A DNA stretch of 59,192 bases from Hydrogenophaga sp. (GCA_030682835.1 JAUXNG010000096.1:1-59192); one strand, 5' to 3'; positions 48,021 to 57,896 are shown, numbered from the stretch's first letter. Translations and numbers: made by a program. The notes: a model not told the origin generated them from the sequence alone.

Positions 48021-48556
48021 GCCGGGCCTTGCGCGTCGGCTGCCGGGGTGCTGTCGCCAGCGCCCAGCGGCTTCTGCATCAGCACGATGTCGAGCCAGCG
48101 GTCGAACTTCCAGCCGCAGGACTGGATCACGCCTGCCGGCTCGAAGCCCAGCGCACGGTGCACCCCGATCGACCCGGCATTGGCCGAGTCGCCAATCACG
48201 GCCATCACCTTGCGCACCCCGGCACGCTCGAACGCCGCCAGCAACTCGGCCAGCAGCGCGCGCCCCAGACCTTTGCCGGCGGCCTCGGGCGACATGTAAA
48301 TCGAATCTTCGACCGAGAAGCGATAGGCCGGCCGTGGTTTGAACCAGTTGCCATAGGCAAAACCCAGCACCTCGCCGCCGTCTTCCACCACCAGCCAGGG
48401 AAGGCCTTTTGCCAGCACGTCGGCACGGCGCGTCGTCATGTCGGCCACGCTCGGCGGCGTGGTCTCGAAAGTGCCGGTGCCGTGCAGCACGTGGTGGCCG
48501 TAGATGCGGGTGATGGCGTCGAGGTCGCTGTCGAGGCTGGGGCGGATGAGGGGCAT
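48017..48556 (-). CDS. GNAT-family N-acetyltransferase (phosphinothricin acetyltransferase-like)
   Basis: A 179-residue acetyltransferase. It has ITRIYGHHVLHGTGTFETTPP near the start and the acetyl-CoA loop YMSPEAAGKGLGRALLAELL, with VRKVMAVIGDSANAGSIGVH after it, the pattern of Pat/Bar-like enzymes that acetylate amino acid analogues. The true acceptor is not known. It is translated ahead of the TM2 gene with a 4-nt overlap. The gap upstream carries the rpsP promoter on the other strand. Confidence 0.9.
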   Translation of the reverse strand: MPLIRPSLDSDLDAITRIYGHHVLHGTGTFETTPPSVADMTTRRADVLAKGLPWLVVEDGGEVLGFAYGNWFKPRPAYRFSVEDSIYMSPEAAGKGLGRALLAELLAAFERAGVRKVMAVIGDSANAGSIGVHRALGFEPAGVIQSCGWKFDRWLDIVLMQKPLGAGDSTPAADAQGPA

Positions 48557-48622
48557 GGCTGGAGTAGGGGAGATCGTCGGGTGGTCGGGATGCCGGATAT
48601 GGTCGAGATGTTAGCGCAGGGC

Positions 48623-48628
48623 TATAAT
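48623..48628 (+). promoter_or_regulatory. -10 element of the rpsP promoter
   Basis: A perfect TATAAT in GGGCTATAATC, the same 11-base context as before rplS at 50508. No strong -35 is visible upstream. It predicts a leader of about 150 nt before rpsP (to 48781), without a recognised riboswitch. Confidence 0.6.
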
Positions 48629-48781
48629 CTTGGGTTTTGTGGCGTTTCGCTGGCCGGGTGGTCAGTCGGTGTCTCAGGCGTCGCAATGAAGCGGACAGAT
48701 CCGTCGGTGTTTCCGGTGGCCCGTCCGTAGCAAACCCGGTGAAGTGCCAGTCTGGTGTTTCCCCACCCCCAAGGATCAATC

Positions 48782-49042
48782 ATGGTCGTTATCCGACTCT
48801 CCCGCGGCGGTTCCAAGTCGCGCCCCTTCTACAACATCGTGGTCGCTGACAAGCGCAACCGCCGCGATGGGCGCTTCATCGAGCGCATCGGTTTCTACAA
48901 TCCGCTGGCCCGCGGTGGCGAAGAGCCGCTGCGCATCGCCTTGGACCGCCTGACCTACTGGACCGGCGTCGGCGCCGAGCCGTCGGACACCGTGGCCCGC
49001 CTGGTCAAGCAGAACGCTGCCAAGGCCACCGTCGCCGCCTGA
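48782..49042 (+). CDS. rpsP: 30S ribosomal protein S16
   Basis: An 86-residue ribosomal protein of standard size. It starts [20 protein letters not shown] and has [16 protein letters not shown]. Its start ATG 48782 is preferred over the in-frame one at 48755. It leads the conserved rpsP-rimM-trmD-rplS series. Confidence 0.98.
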   Translation: MVVIRLSRGGSKSRPFYNIVVADKRNRRDGRFIERIGFYNPLARGGEEPLRIALDRLTYWTGVGAEPSDTVARLVKQNAAKATVAA

Positions 49043-49070
49043 TCGCGGCGACACGACTGACCACGTTCAC

Positions 49071-49673
49071 GTGAGCAGCCTTCCCACGCCCGGCGCCTTC
49101 CAGGCGTCGCCCCAGCCGGTCGATGCCATCGAGCTCGGCCGCATCCAGGATGCGTGGGGGCTCAAAGGCTGGGTGCACATCCTGCCGCACAGCGCCGACA
49201 CCGAGGCGCTGTTTGCATCAGCGCAGTGGTTCCTTGAGCCGCCCGAAGCCCGCTTCGCGCGCGGCTTTTCGGCGTTTTCCGGCTGCGTCCAGGCCACCGT
49301 GGCCGAAATCAAGATGCACGCCGACGGCATCGTGGCGCGCCTTGAGGGCGTGGACAGCCGCACAGATGCCGAAGGCCTCAAGGGTGTGCGCATCTTCCTG
49401 CCCCGCAGTGCCTTTCCGGCGGCACCCGAGGGCGAGTACTACTGGGTCGACCTGATTGGCCTGGATGTGGTCAACCGCGATGGCGTGCACCTGGGTGTGG
49501 TGCGCGACCTCATGCCCACCGGTCCCCATTCGGTGCTGGTGCTCGAATACACCGACACCGTGGACGGCGCGCCGCAAATGGCCGAGCGCATGATCCCGTT
49601 TGTGTCCGCCTACGTGGACACCGTCGACCAGGCAGCCCGCCGCATCACGGTCGACTGGGGTCTGGATTACTGA
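49071..49673 (+). CDS. rimM: Ribosome maturation factor RimM
   Basis: A 200-residue 16S rRNA processing factor. It has IELGRIQDAWGLKGWVHI near the N-terminus, then GEYYWVDLIGLDVVNRDG, and a PRC-barrel C-terminal domain ending RRITVDWGLDY. It is longer than E. coli RimM (182), with a few more residues at the start. The start GTG 49071 lies 28 bases after the rpsP stop. Confidence 0.95.
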   Translation: MSSLPTPGAFQASPQPVDAIELGRIQDAWGLKGWVHILPHSADTEALFASAQWFLEPPEARFARGFSAFSGCVQATVAEIKMHADGIVARLEGVDSRTDAEGLKGVRIFLPRSAFPAAPEGEYYWVDLIGLDVVNRDGVHLGVVRDLMPTGPHSVLVLEYTDTVDGAPQMAERMIPFVSAYVDTVDQAARRITVDWGLDY

Positions 49674-49715
49674 TCACCCCCTGCGCCGCTGCGCGGCGTC
49701 TGGCTGGGGGCGACA
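49674..49715. repeat. Possible short copy R4 of the dispersed repeat
   Basis: TCACCCCCTGCGCCGCTGCG and a closing GGGGGCG match, in orientation and order, the reverse complement of the R1 end (CCCCCCTGCGCCGTTTCACG). It fills most of the 50-base rimM-trmD gap. Confidence 0.5.
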
Positions 49716-49723
49716 ATACCCCG

Positions 49724-50512
49724 ATGCGCTTCGACGTCATCACTCTGTTTCCCGAGCTGTTTGCGCCCTTCTTCACGAGTGGCATCAACCGCCGCGCCTT
49801 TGAGGGTGGGCTGGTAGACGTGCACCTGTGGAATCCGCGTGATTTCGCCGAGGGCAACTACCGCCGTGTGGACGACCGGCCGTTTGGTGGTGGCCCGGGC
49901 ATGGTCATGATGGCCGAGCCTCTCTGGCAGTGCCTGCAGGCGATCCGCGCTGCACGCGCCGAGCCTGAGGACGCTCGAGCACCCGTGGTGCTGTTCTCGC
50001 CGATTGGCAATGTGCTGAACCACGCCGCTGTGGAGCGCTGGTCGGCCAGCGCGGGCGCGGTGCTGGTGTGCGGGCGCTACGAGGGCATTGACCAGCGCTT
50101 CATCGACACCTGCGTGGACCGCCAGATCAGCTTGGGCGATTTCGTGCTGTCGGGCGGCGAGATCGCGGCCATGGCGCTGCTCGATTCGGTGGCCCGGCTT
50201 CAGCCGGGGGTGCTGGGCGACGCCGGAAGCCACCAGCAGGACAGCTTCAACCCGGCGCTCGACGGGCTGCTCGACAGCCCGCACCACACGCGCCCCGAGG
50301 TCTGGCACGGCCCGCAGGGCGCCATGCCGGTGCCCGAGGTGCTGCTGGGTGGTCACCACGAGCGCATTGCGCGCTACCGGCGTGAACAGAGCCTGAGCCT
50401 CACGGCGCAGCGGCGCCCCGAGCTGCTGGAGCAGGCGCGGCAAGAGGGTTTGCTGACGCCGGCCGACGAGCGCTTCCTCTCCAGTTCCGCGGCTCACAAC
50501 TCCGGGCTATAA
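49724..50512 (+). CDS. trmD: tRNA (guanine-N1-)-methyltransferase
   Basis: A 262-residue SPOUT-fold enzyme that methylates G37 of tRNAs. It starts MRFDVITLFPELFAPFF, shows DRPFGGGPGMVMMAEPL, and the knot region YEGIDQRFIDTCVDRQISLG followed by DFVLSGGEIAAM. Normal length. Its 3' end carries the TATAAT of the next promoter (50508-50513). Confidence 0.97.
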   Translation: MRFDVITLFPELFAPFFTSGINRRAFEGGLVDVHLWNPRDFAEGNYRRVDDRPFGGGPGMVMMAEPLWQCLQAIRAARAEPEDARAPVVLFSPIGNVLNHAAVERWSASAGAVLVCGRYEGIDQRFIDTCVDRQISLGDFVLSGGEIAAMALLDSVARLQPGVLGDAGSHQQDSFNPALDGLLDSPHHTRPEVWHGPQGAMPVPEVLLGGHHERIARYRREQSLSLTAQRRPELLEQARQEGLLTPADERFLSSSAAHNSGL

Positions 50513-50513
50513 T
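50485..50513 (+). promoter_or_regulatory. Possible rplS promoter
   Basis: TATAAT (50508-50513) overlaps the trmD stop in the sequence GGGCTATAATC, the same as before rpsP. The best -35 at 17-base spacing is TTCCGC, a weak match. It would give rplS its own transcript with a leader of about 140 nt. Confidence 0.5.
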
Positions 50514-50657
50514 CCAAGGCTTTTCGATCCTCTGACCGGCCGCCGTGACCGGGCCAGCCCGCAACCAGCGCTTCCGACAGGCGTTTGGGTGGACAGGGCC
50601 CCTGCCGGATTCGTGGCCTTTAGTGCAGCGCGGGCATGATCGTGAAATCAGGAAACC

Positions 50658-51014
<357 letters not shown>

Positions 51015-51056
51015 GCACCTGGCTGGCGACGGCACCCTGTGCCGCTCTCCTTGCTC

Positions 51057-51090
51057 GCAAAAAAGCCGCTTCCTGAAGCGGCTTTTTTGC
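51057..51090 (+). terminator. Intrinsic terminator of rplS
   Basis: A 16-bp perfect inverted repeat (GCAAAAAAGCCGCTTC / GAAGCGGCTTTTTTGC) with a 2-base centre, ending in a T-run. It follows rplS by 42 bases. Confidence 0.92.
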
Positions 51091-51180
51091 GCGCGCTTCG
51101 TTCCGGTGCTTCTGTGTCGGCGGCATACCGTCGCCTCCGGAGCCGGCGGATTCGGGCCTTTGCCCTATGCTCGAAAGCCC

Positions 51181-51858
51181 ATGCAAGCCCTACCTGTCTT
51201 CGATCCTCGCGCGGTACCCGTGGTGGCGGGTGCCAGCGACGGGCTACCGCCCGCGCCACCGGCCAGCCTCACCGCGCAGGGCTTGCGTGATCGTTTCCTG
51301 AACCCTCCGGTCTGGGCGCCTGAGCTGTGGCAGGAGAAAAAATTTGGCGAGCGGGCGCCCGCGCACGCCGCCGTGTTGCTGCCGCTGGTCATGCGTGAGC
51401 AACTCACGCTGATCCTCACCCAGCGCACGGCGCACCTGTCGACCCATTCGGGCCAGATCGCGCTGCCGGGCGGCAAGATCGACGCAGAAGACCTCGACGC
51501 AACGGCTGCCGCGCTGCGCGAAGCCCACGAAGAGATCGGCCTGCCACCCGATCGGGTCGAGGTGCTGGGCACCCTGCCGACGTACATCACCGGAACATCG
51601 TTCATCATCACCCCCGTGGTGGGGCTGGTGCGCCCAGGCTTCACCCTGGAGCCCAATCCCTACGAAGTCGACGACGTGTTCGAAGTGCCCCTGGCCTTCC
51701 TCATGAACCCGGCCCACCACCGCCGCCACGCGTTCGAATTCGACGGCACGCTGCGTGAGTGGTACTCCATGCCCTACCAGGACGGCGTGCAGGAGCGCTT
51801 CATCTGGGGCGCCACGGCGGGCATGCTGCGCAACTTCTACCACCTGCTGCGGGCCTGA
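51181..51858 (+). CDS. Nudix hydrolase, CoA pyrophosphatase-like
   Basis: A 225-residue Nudix protein. The Nudix box reads GGKIDAEDLDATAAALREAH followed by EEIGL. The UPF0035 signature before it, QRTAHLSTHSGQIALPGG, marks the CoA pyrophosphatase (NudL/Nudt7) subgroup, which splits CoA into 4'-phosphopantetheine and 3',5'-ADP. ATG 51181 is preferred; the in-frame extension back into rplS is not coding. Confidence 0.9.
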   Translation: MQALPVFDPRAVPVVAGASDGLPPAPPASLTAQGLRDRFLNPPVWAPELWQEKKFGERAPAHAAVLLPLVMREQLTLILTQRTAHLSTHSGQIALPGGKIDAEDLDATAAALREAHEEIGLPPDRVEVLGTLPTYITGTSFIITPVVGLVRPGFTLEPNPYEVDDVFEVPLAFLMNPAHHRRHAFEFDGTLREWYSMPYQDGVQERFIWGATAGMLRNFYHLLRA

Positions 51859-51909
51859 GGGTCTGGGGCGGCCGCTCGCGGTCCGGCACCCCGCCGCTAT
51901 GATCAGGGC

Positions 51910-52857
51910 ATGAGTTTTTTCGCCATCCTCATCGCCTTGCTGCTGGAGCAGGCACGCCCCGTTGCTTATGACAACCCGGTGCACGGTGCGCTGCGCGGAT
52001 GGGCCCGGCTGGTGCGCCGCAATCTCGATGCCGGGCAGTCGGCGCATGGCTGGGCGGCCTGGTCACTGGCAGTGGGTGTGCCCGCGCTGGTGGCGGGCTT
52101 GGTGTACTGGGCCCTGTGGCAGTTCAGTACGGTGCTGGCCTTCGCCTGGATGGTCGGCGTGCTCTACGTGACGCTCGGCTTTCGGCAGTTCAGCCACCAC
52201 TTCAGCGAAATCCGCCAGGCCATGGACAGTGGCGACGACCGGCTGGCGCGCGAAAAGCTGGCCCAGTGGCTGCGCGTGGACGCCGTCACGCTGCCGCGCA
52301 CCGAGTTGCTGCGCCAGGTGATCGAGCATTCCGTGCTGTCGGCGCACCGCCACGTGTTTGGTGTGCTGGTGGCTTTTGTGGTGTTCTGGGCACTGGGCCT
52401 GGGCCCTGCGGGCGCGGTGTTTTACCGCATGGCCGAGTACCTGTCTCGCAACTGGCGCGCCCGCGCCGATGGCACGCCCAGCCTGGCCTTGCAGCACGCG
52501 GCGGCTCGGGCCTGGGAGTGGGTCGATCTGCTGCCGGCCCGGGTCACCGCGGTGGGGTTTGCGGTGGTGGGCAACTTCGAGGAAGCCGTGGCCAGCTGGC
52601 GGGGTGAAGCCGCGCGCTACGCCCCCGGCAGCGACGGCGTGGTGCTGGCCGCCACATCGGGCGCGCTCAACGTGCGCCTGATCCCCGTGCCCGCAGCCCT
52701 CGCCGAGGGCACGGTGCTGCTGGACGATTCCGACAGCGGGCAGCGACCCGAGCCCCAACTGGCCCACCTGGGCAGTGTGGTGGGGCTGGTGTGGCGCTCG
52801 GTGGTGCTGTGGATGCTGCTGCTGGCCCTGCTGACGCTGGCCCGTCTGCTGGGCTGA
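51910..52857 (+). CDS. CobD/CbiB-like membrane protein
   Basis: A 315-residue inner-membrane protein with four or five hydrophobic segments. Its start MSFFAILIALLLEQARPV, the FRQFSHHFSEIRQAMDSGDD segment and HSVLSAHRHVFGVLVAFVVF fit the CobD/CbiB/AmpE-like family found beside rsgA in betaproteobacteria. True CbiB makes adenosylcobinamide phosphate, but no cobalamin gene is nearby, so a different, AmpE-like role is more likely. Convergent with rsgA, 12 bases apart. Confidence 0.8.
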   Translation: MSFFAILIALLLEQARPVAYDNPVHGALRGWARLVRRNLDAGQSAHGWAAWSLAVGVPALVAGLVYWALWQFSTVLAFAWMVGVLYVTLGFRQFSHHFSEIRQAMDSGDDRLAREKLAQWLRVDAVTLPRTELLRQVIEHSVLSAHRHVFGVLVAFVVFWALGLGPAGAVFYRMAEYLSRNWRARADGTPSLALQHAAARAWEWVDLLPARVTAVGFAVVGNFEEAVASWRGEAARYAPGSDGVVLAATSGALNVRLIPVPAALAEGTVLLDDSDSGQRPEPQLAHLGSVVGLVWRSVVLWMLLLALLTLARLLG

Positions 52858-52869
52858 AGGCGTGGCCCT

Positions 52870-53862
52870 TCAGTAGCGGCGCTTGTTCGACAGCTCGTCG
52901 AAAAATTCCCTGTACAGGCGGTAGCGGTTCTCGCTGATCGCGAGCCCATCGGCGGCGTCGACGGCCGCGGGATCCCCTGTCAGCACATGGGCCACCACCG
53001 CACAACCGGGCTCGTGCAGGTGGCTGCAGTTGTAGAAACGACAGCTGCCCAGCGTGGCGCGCAGATCGGGCATCAGGTGGGCCAGTTGCTCGGCCTCGAT
53101 GTGGTTGAGGCCGAATTCCTGGAAACCGGGCGAGTCGATCAGCGCCGTCTGCCGCGCGTCGTCCACCCAGTACCAGGTGGTGCTGGTGGTGGTGTGTTTG
53201 CCCGAGTTCAGCGCGCGCGAGATTTCGCCGGTGAGTGCGCGTGCGTCGGGCACAAGGCGGTTCACCAGGGTGCTTTTGCCCACGCCCGAGGGGCCCAGCA
53301 CCAGCGTTCGTTTGCCCGTCAGTGCAGCCTGCAGCGCATCCAGACCCTCTTCGCTGCTCGCGGCGGTGTCGCCCTTCAGGCGCAACGGGAGCACGTGGCA
53401 GCCCATGCGGCGATAGGGCTCCAGCCGTTTCCAGGCCCGGTCAAAGCCGGGCTGCACATCGCTCTTGTTCAGCACGATCAGCACCGGGATGCCCTCGGCT
53501 TCGGCGGCAATGAGTGCCCGGGCCAGCTGGCTCTCGGAAAATTCCGGGTCGGCCGCCACGAGCACCAGCACCTGGTCGAGGTTGGCGGCGAAGGATTTGG
53601 TGCGCATCTCGTCCTGCCGGTAGAACAGGTTGCGCCGGGGTTGCACGCGAACGATGCTGCCTTCGTCCCCGGTGGTTTCCCACTGCACCTCGTCGCCCAC
53701 CACCACCTGGCTCTTCTTGCCGCGCGGGTGGCAGATGCGGCGTTCGCCGTCGGGGCTCTCCACCATGCAGTGCCGCCCGTGGGCGGCGACGACCAGACCG
53801 GTTGCAATTGGGTTGCCCGCATCTTGGCGGGCTGGGCCGCTCGGGGCCCCCTGTTTCTTCAA
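52870..53862 (-). CDS. rsgA: Small ribosomal subunit biogenesis GTPase RsgA
   Basis: A 330-residue circularly permuted GTPase. An OB-fold comes first, then GTPase motifs in the order G4 (VLNKSDV), G1 (GPSGVGKSTLVN) and G3 (DSPGFQEF). The C-terminal zinc site is CRFYNCSHLHEPGC. It acts late in 30S maturation. phhB lies just upstream on the same strand, 32 bases away. Confidence 0.96.
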   Translation of the reverse strand: MKKQGAPSGPARQDAGNPIATGLVVAAHGRHCMVESPDGERRICHPRGKKSQVVVGDEVQWETTGDEGSIVRVQPRRNLFYRQDEMRTKSFAANLDQVLVLVAADPEFSESQLARALIAAEAEGIPVLIVLNKSDVQPGFDRAWKRLEPYRRMGCHVLPLRLKGDTAASSEEGLDALQAALTGKRTLVLGPSGVGKSTLVNRLVPDARALTGEISRALNSGKHTTTSTTWYWVDDARQTALIDSPGFQEFGLNHIEAEQLAHLMPDLRATLGSCRFYNCSHLHEPGCAVVAHVLTGDPAAVDAADGLAISENRYRLYREFFDELSNKRRY

Positions 53863-53894
53863 GCCGGTACCCCGGCAGGCATGCAGACCGGCAT

Positions 53895-54215
53895 TCAGTC
53901 TTTCAGCAGGGCGTCAACCGCTGCGGCGCAAAAGAAGTCGCTTGCCGAGATGCCGTCCACGTCGTGCGTGTTGAAACGCACCGTGCAGCGGCCGTAGCTC
54001 AGGCTCAGGTCGGGGTGGTGGTCTTCCCGGTGCGCCACCCAGGCCAGTGCGTTCACGAAGGCCATGGTCTCGTGGAAGTTGGGGAAGACGTAGGATTTCT
54101 CCAGGGCGCCGTCGATGAGCTTCCAGCCCTGGGCTGCGTCACCGTTGAGCTGGGTGAGCTGCGTCACGATCTCGGTGGCCGAGAGGGCCTTGCGGTTCTG
54201 GTGGATGGGGTTCAT
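53895..54215 (-). CDS. phhB: Pterin-4a-carbinolamine dehydratase
   Basis: A 106-residue enzyme that recycles tetrahydrobiopterin after phenylalanine hydroxylation and can act as a transcription cofactor. The active-site stretch is HREDHHPDLSLSYGRC, with FPNFHETMAFVNALAW before it. ATG 54215 is chosen over a longer reading, which enters the M48 protease gene. No phenylalanine hydroxylase gene is in the window. Confidence 0.92.
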   Translation of the reverse strand: MNPIHQNRKALSATEIVTQLTQLNGDAAQGWKLIDGALEKSYVFPNFHETMAFVNALAWVAHREDHHPDLSLSYGRCTVRFNTHDVDGISASDFFCAAAVDALLKD

Positions 54216-54228
54216 GGATTCAAAAGCC

Positions 54229-55503
54229 TCAGGCAGTGGAGCCGGCCCCGAGCAGGCGCGGCAGGCGCTCGCTGGCGGGCGGGTGGGAGTAATAGAAACG
54301 GGCGTACACCGGGTCGGGTGTGAGCGTGCTCGCATTGTCCTTGAAGAGCTTGAGGAGGGCGCTGGCGAGGTCGGCGCCGCTGGTCTGCTGCATGGCGTAG
54401 GCGTCGGCCTCGAATTCATGGCTGCGCGACAGGCCCGCCATCAGGGGCGAGAGGAAGAAGGTCAGCAGCGGCATGGCCAGCATGAACAGCAGCAGTGCCA
54501 GCGCGTGGTTGGGGGCTTCCAGCGAGGGACGCACGCCCAGGCCCAGGTAGAACCAGGCCTGGCTGGAGAGCCAGCCCAGCAGGGCAAAGCCGGCCAGGCT
54601 CAGGCCCGCCATGAGCGCGATGCGCTTGATGATGTGGCGGTGTTTGTAATGCCCCAGCTCGTGCGCCAGCACGGCGTCGATCTCGGCCGGACTGAGCTGC
54701 TGCAGCAGGGTGTCGAAAAACACCACGCGCTTGGCGGCACCGAAGCCCGTGAAATAGGCATTGGCGTGCGCGCTGCGCTTGCTGCCGTCCATCACGAACA
54801 GGCCCTTTGCGGCAAAGCCGCAGCGCTGCATGAGGGCGTTCACGCGGGCCTTGAGGGTTTCGTCCTGCAGCGGCTCGAATTTGTTGAACATCGGCGCGAT
54901 CACGGTCGGGTAGAGCACCAGCGCGAGCAGGTTGAAACCCATCCACACCGCCCAGGCCCACAGCCACCAGCTGGGGCCTGCAGCGCCCATGAGCCAGAGC
55001 ACCAGGGCGGCGATCGGCAGGCCCACCAACGCACCGACCAGCGTACCCTTGAACAGGTCGGCCAGCCAGAGCGAGGGCGTCATCTTGTTGAAGCCAAAGC
55101 GCTCTTCGAGCCGGAATGTGGCCCACCAGCCCATGGGCAGGGTGATGATGCCACCGATCAGCGAGAAGGCGGCCAGCAAGGCCAGCTGCTGCACCATGCC
55201 GCCGCCCAGCGCGTCCAGCAGCGTGCGGTTGAGCCAGTCCAGGCCGCCCAGCAGCGTCCAGCCCAGCAGCAGCGCCGCACCAAGTGCCAGTTCGAGCATG
55301 CCGAAGCGGGCTTTGGCGATCGTGTAATCGGCGGCCTTCTGGTGCGCCGCCAGGGGAATGGTGTCGCTGAAGGCGCCGGGCACCTGGTGGCGGTGGCGCG
55401 CCACATGGCGGATCTGCCGGCTCGCCAGCACGGTGCGGGTGACCAGGCTGAGCACCAGCAGGGCGCAAAAGACGACGGTGAAGATCAGTGAAGCGGTGTC
55501 CAT
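54229..55503 (-). CDS. M48-family membrane metallopeptidase (Ste24 type)
   Basis: A 424-residue zinc endopeptidase with several membrane helices. The zinc motif is [13 protein letters not shown] (HExxH) and the third ligand lies in [11 protein letters not shown]. An N-terminal Ste24-type domain includes [19 protein letters not shown]. It is likely to degrade membrane or misfolded proteins. The stop lies 13 bases before the phhB start, so the two may share a transcript with rsgA. Confidence 0.94.
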   Translation of the reverse strand: MDTASLIFTVVFCALLVLSLVTRTVLASRQIRHVARHRHQVPGAFSDTIPLAAHQKAADYTIAKARFGMLELALGAALLLGWTLLGGLDWLNRTLLDALGGGMVQQLALLAAFSLIGGIITLPMGWWATFRLEERFGFNKMTPSLWLADLFKGTLVGALVGLPIAALVLWLMGAAGPSWWLWAWAVWMGFNLLALVLYPTVIAPMFNKFEPLQDETLKARVNALMQRCGFAAKGLFVMDGSKRSAHANAYFTGFGAAKRVVFFDTLLQQLSPAEIDAVLAHELGHYKHRHIIKRIALMAGLSLAGFALLGWLSSQAWFYLGLGVRPSLEAPNHALALLLFMLAMPLLTFFLSPLMAGLSRSHEFEADAYAMQQTSGADLASALLKLFKDNASTLTPDPVYARFYYSHPPASERLPRLLGAGSTA

Positions 55504-55592
55504 GCGACCTGAGTCTATCGAAGCTGGACCCCTTCGACGATGGCAGGGCCATCCCGCAGCCGGGGCATCCCAGGATCGGCGAAAATCGCGCC

Positions 55593-56201
55593 ATGTCTTT
55601 GCCCACCCCCACCGAAGCGCCTGCCGCTGCCACCCCCGAACCTGTCACCCCCGCCACCCTTGCCAAGAGCGACCAGAACCTGGTCTGGCTCGACTGCGAG
55701 ATGAGCGGACTCGACCCCGAGAAAGAGCGTCTGCTGGAAATCGCGGTCGTCATCACCGGCCCCAACCTGACGCCGCGTGTGGAAGGCCCCGTGCTGGTGA
55801 TCCGCCAGAGCGACGCCGTGCTGGGCGCCATGGACGCCTGGAACAAGGGCACGCACGGCCGCAGCGGCCTCATCGAGAAGGTGCGCGCCAGCACGCTCAC
55901 CGAAGAGCAGGCGCAGGCCGAGCTGCTGGCCTTCATCGGCAAATATGTGCCGAAGAACGGCTCGCCCATGTGCGGCAACACCATCAGCCAGGACCGCCGC
56001 TTCCTGGTGAAGTACATGCCCAGGCTGGAGGCGTATTTCCACTACCGCTGCCTGGACGTGAGCACGCTGAAGGAACTGGCCAAGCGCTGGCGCCCCGCCG
56101 TGTACGACGCCTTCAAGAAACAGCAGAAGCACACGGCGCTGGCCGATGTGCACGAGTCCATCGACGAACTCGAACACTACCGAACGCATTTCCTGCGCTG
56201 A
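55593..56201 (+). CDS. orn: Oligoribonuclease
   Basis: A 202-residue 3'-5' exoribonuclease of the DEDDh class that destroys 2-5 nt RNAs and pGpG. It shows [17 protein letters not shown], the second acidic site in [16 protein letters not shown] and [15 protein letters not shown]. It carries about 20 extra N-terminal Ala/Pro-rich residues compared with the 181-residue E. coli enzyme. Divergent from the M48 gene. ATG 55593 is chosen over an upstream in-frame reading. Confidence 0.96.
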   Translation: MSLPTPTEAPAAATPEPVTPATLAKSDQNLVWLDCEMSGLDPEKERLLEIAVVITGPNLTPRVEGPVLVIRQSDAVLGAMDAWNKGTHGRSGLIEKVRASTLTEEQAQAELLAFIGKYVPKNGSPMCGNTISQDRRFLVKYMPRLEAYFHYRCLDVSTLKELAKRWRPAVYDAFKKQQKHTALADVHESIDELEHYRTHFLR

Positions 56202-56233
56202 GCCTGTCCACCCTTTTTTGATGCGGCTGCGCC

Positions 56234-56259
56234 GCACCGTCCGACGCGCCGGACGGTGC
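56234..56259. terminator. GC hairpin between orn and pit
   Basis: A perfect 10-bp stem GCACCGTCCG / CGGACGGTGC with a 6-nt loop, 33 bases past the orn stop. There is no T-run. A transcript end or attenuator is likely. Confidence 0.5.
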
Positions 56260-56309
56260 TGTCGCGGACGGCCTGCATGTCAAAATCGGCGCCTTCACAC
56301 GAGTTACCC

Positions 56310-57896
56310 ATGACGAAAAAATCCCGAGCCCGCTTTGTCGCCAAGCACCAGGACGCCCTGCAACTGGGCGCAGCCCTGGCATTCCTCCTGGCCATTGGTG
56401 TGTATGCCTCGCTCACGGGCGCCCATGTGGCCGGCCTGTCCAGCGCCTCGGTGTGGCTGCTGATCATCTCGGCCGTGGTCGGTGGCTACATGGCCATGAA
56501 CATCGGCGCCAACGATGTGGCCAACAACATGGGCCCGTCGGTGGGCTCCGGAGCCCTGACCATGGGCTGGGCCATCCTCATTGCGGCGGTGTTCGAAGCG
56601 CTGGGCGCCATCGTGGCCGGTGGCGAGGTGGTGGGCACCATCAAGGGCGGCATCATCGACAGCAAGCAGATCACCGATCCCACCACCTTCGCGTGGATCA
56701 TGTTCTCGGCCCTGCTGGCCGGCGCCCTGTGGCTCAACCTGGCCACGGCCATCGGCGCCCCGGTGTCCACCACGCACTCGATCATCGGCGCCGTCATGGG
56801 CGCGGGCATCGCGGCGGGCGGCTGGGGGCTGGTGAACTGGGCCACCATCGGAAACATCGTCGTGAGCTGGCTGGTGTCGCCCCTGTCGGGCGGTGCGCTG
56901 GCGGCTTTCTTCCTGTACGTGATCAAGCGCAGCATCACCTACCGCAGCGAAATGACGGTGGCGGCCAGCCGCACCGTGCCCTGGCTGATCGCTATCATGG
57001 CCTGGGCGTTCGGCACCTACATGCTGCTCAAGGGCCTGGGCCAGCTGGTCAAGATGGACTTCTGGGTGGCCCTGCCGGCCGGTGCCGTGATCGCCCTGGT
57101 GGTGTGGGCGCTGGTGCGCAAGCCGGTGGCCCGCCTTGCGCAGCGTCAGGAAAACAGCAAGCAGGGCGTCAACCGCCTGTTCACCTGGCCGCTCATCTGC
57201 TCCGCGGCCCTGCTGAGCTTTGCTCACGGCGCCAACGACGTGGCGAATGCCGTGGGTCCGCTGGCCGCCATCTATGAAGCGGTGAAGTCGGGTGCCATCG
57301 CCACCAAGGCATCCACGCCGCTGTGGGTGATGCTGCTCGGTGCGCTGGGCCTGGCGGTCGGTCTGGCGCTGTACGGTGCGCGCCTGATCCGCACCGTGGG
57401 CAAGGAAATCACCGAGCTGGACAACATGCGCGCCTACTCCATTGCCATGGCCGCCACCATCACGGTGATCTTCGCCTCGCAGCTGGGCATGCCGGTGTCC
57501 ACCACCCACGTCACCATCGGTGCCGTGTTCGGCGTGGGCTTCCTGCGCGAGCTGCTCAAGGTGAACTACGCCAAGATGGAGGCGGTGGTGTTCGCCGGCC
57601 ACCAGGGCGGCGACCGCGCCGAGGTCGAGGCCTACCTCAAGCGCTTCGAGTCGGCCGAGGTGCAGGAGAAGAAGCGCATGCTGGCCGACATGAAGCGTCG
57701 CACCAAGCAGCGCGAGGCGGCTGAAGGCGCGGTGTTCGACAAGAATGAGCGCCGGGCCCTGAAGAAGGCCTACAAGAAAGAGATCGTGAAGCGGTCGGCC
57801 GTGCTGCGCATCGTGGCGGCCTGGATCGTCACCGTGCCAGCCACGGCGGTGATCGCTGGCGTGCTGTTCCACATCGTCGCGGCGGTGCTGGGCTGA
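56310..57896 (+). CDS. pitA: Inorganic phosphate transporter, PiT family
   Basis: A 528-residue membrane protein with about ten to twelve helices. The two PiT signature repeats are present: MNIGANDVANNMGPSVG (first half) and SFAHGANDVANAVGPLA (second half), each followed by a segment with a V-S-T-T-H motif (GAPVSTTHSIIGAVMG, GMPVSTTHVTIGAVFG). It moves phosphate with H+ or divalent cations. It has a longer cytoplasmic tail rich in Lys/Arg before the last helix. ATG 56310 is chosen. Confidence 0.94.
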   Translation: MTKKSRARFVAKHQDALQLGAALAFLLAIGVYASLTGAHVAGLSSASVWLLIISAVVGGYMAMNIGANDVANNMGPSVGSGALTMGWAILIAAVFEALGAIVAGGEVVGTIKGGIIDSKQITDPTTFAWIMFSALLAGALWLNLATAIGAPVSTTHSIIGAVMGAGIAAGGWGLVNWATIGNIVVSWLVSPLSGGALAAFFLYVIKRSITYRSEMTVAASRTVPWLIAIMAWAFGTYMLLKGLGQLVKMDFWVALPAGAVIALVVWALVRKPVARLAQRQENSKQGVNRLFTWPLICSAALLSFAHGANDVANAVGPLAAIYEAVKSGAIATKASTPLWVMLLGALGLAVGLALYGARLIRTVGKEITELDNMRAYSIAMAATITVIFASQLGMPVSTTHVTIGAVFGVGFLRELLKVNYAKMEAVVFAGHQGGDRAEVEAYLKRFESAEVQEKKRMLADMKRRTKQREAAEGAVFDKNERRALKKAYKKEIVKRSAVLRIVAAWIVTVPATAVIAGVLFHIVAAVLG

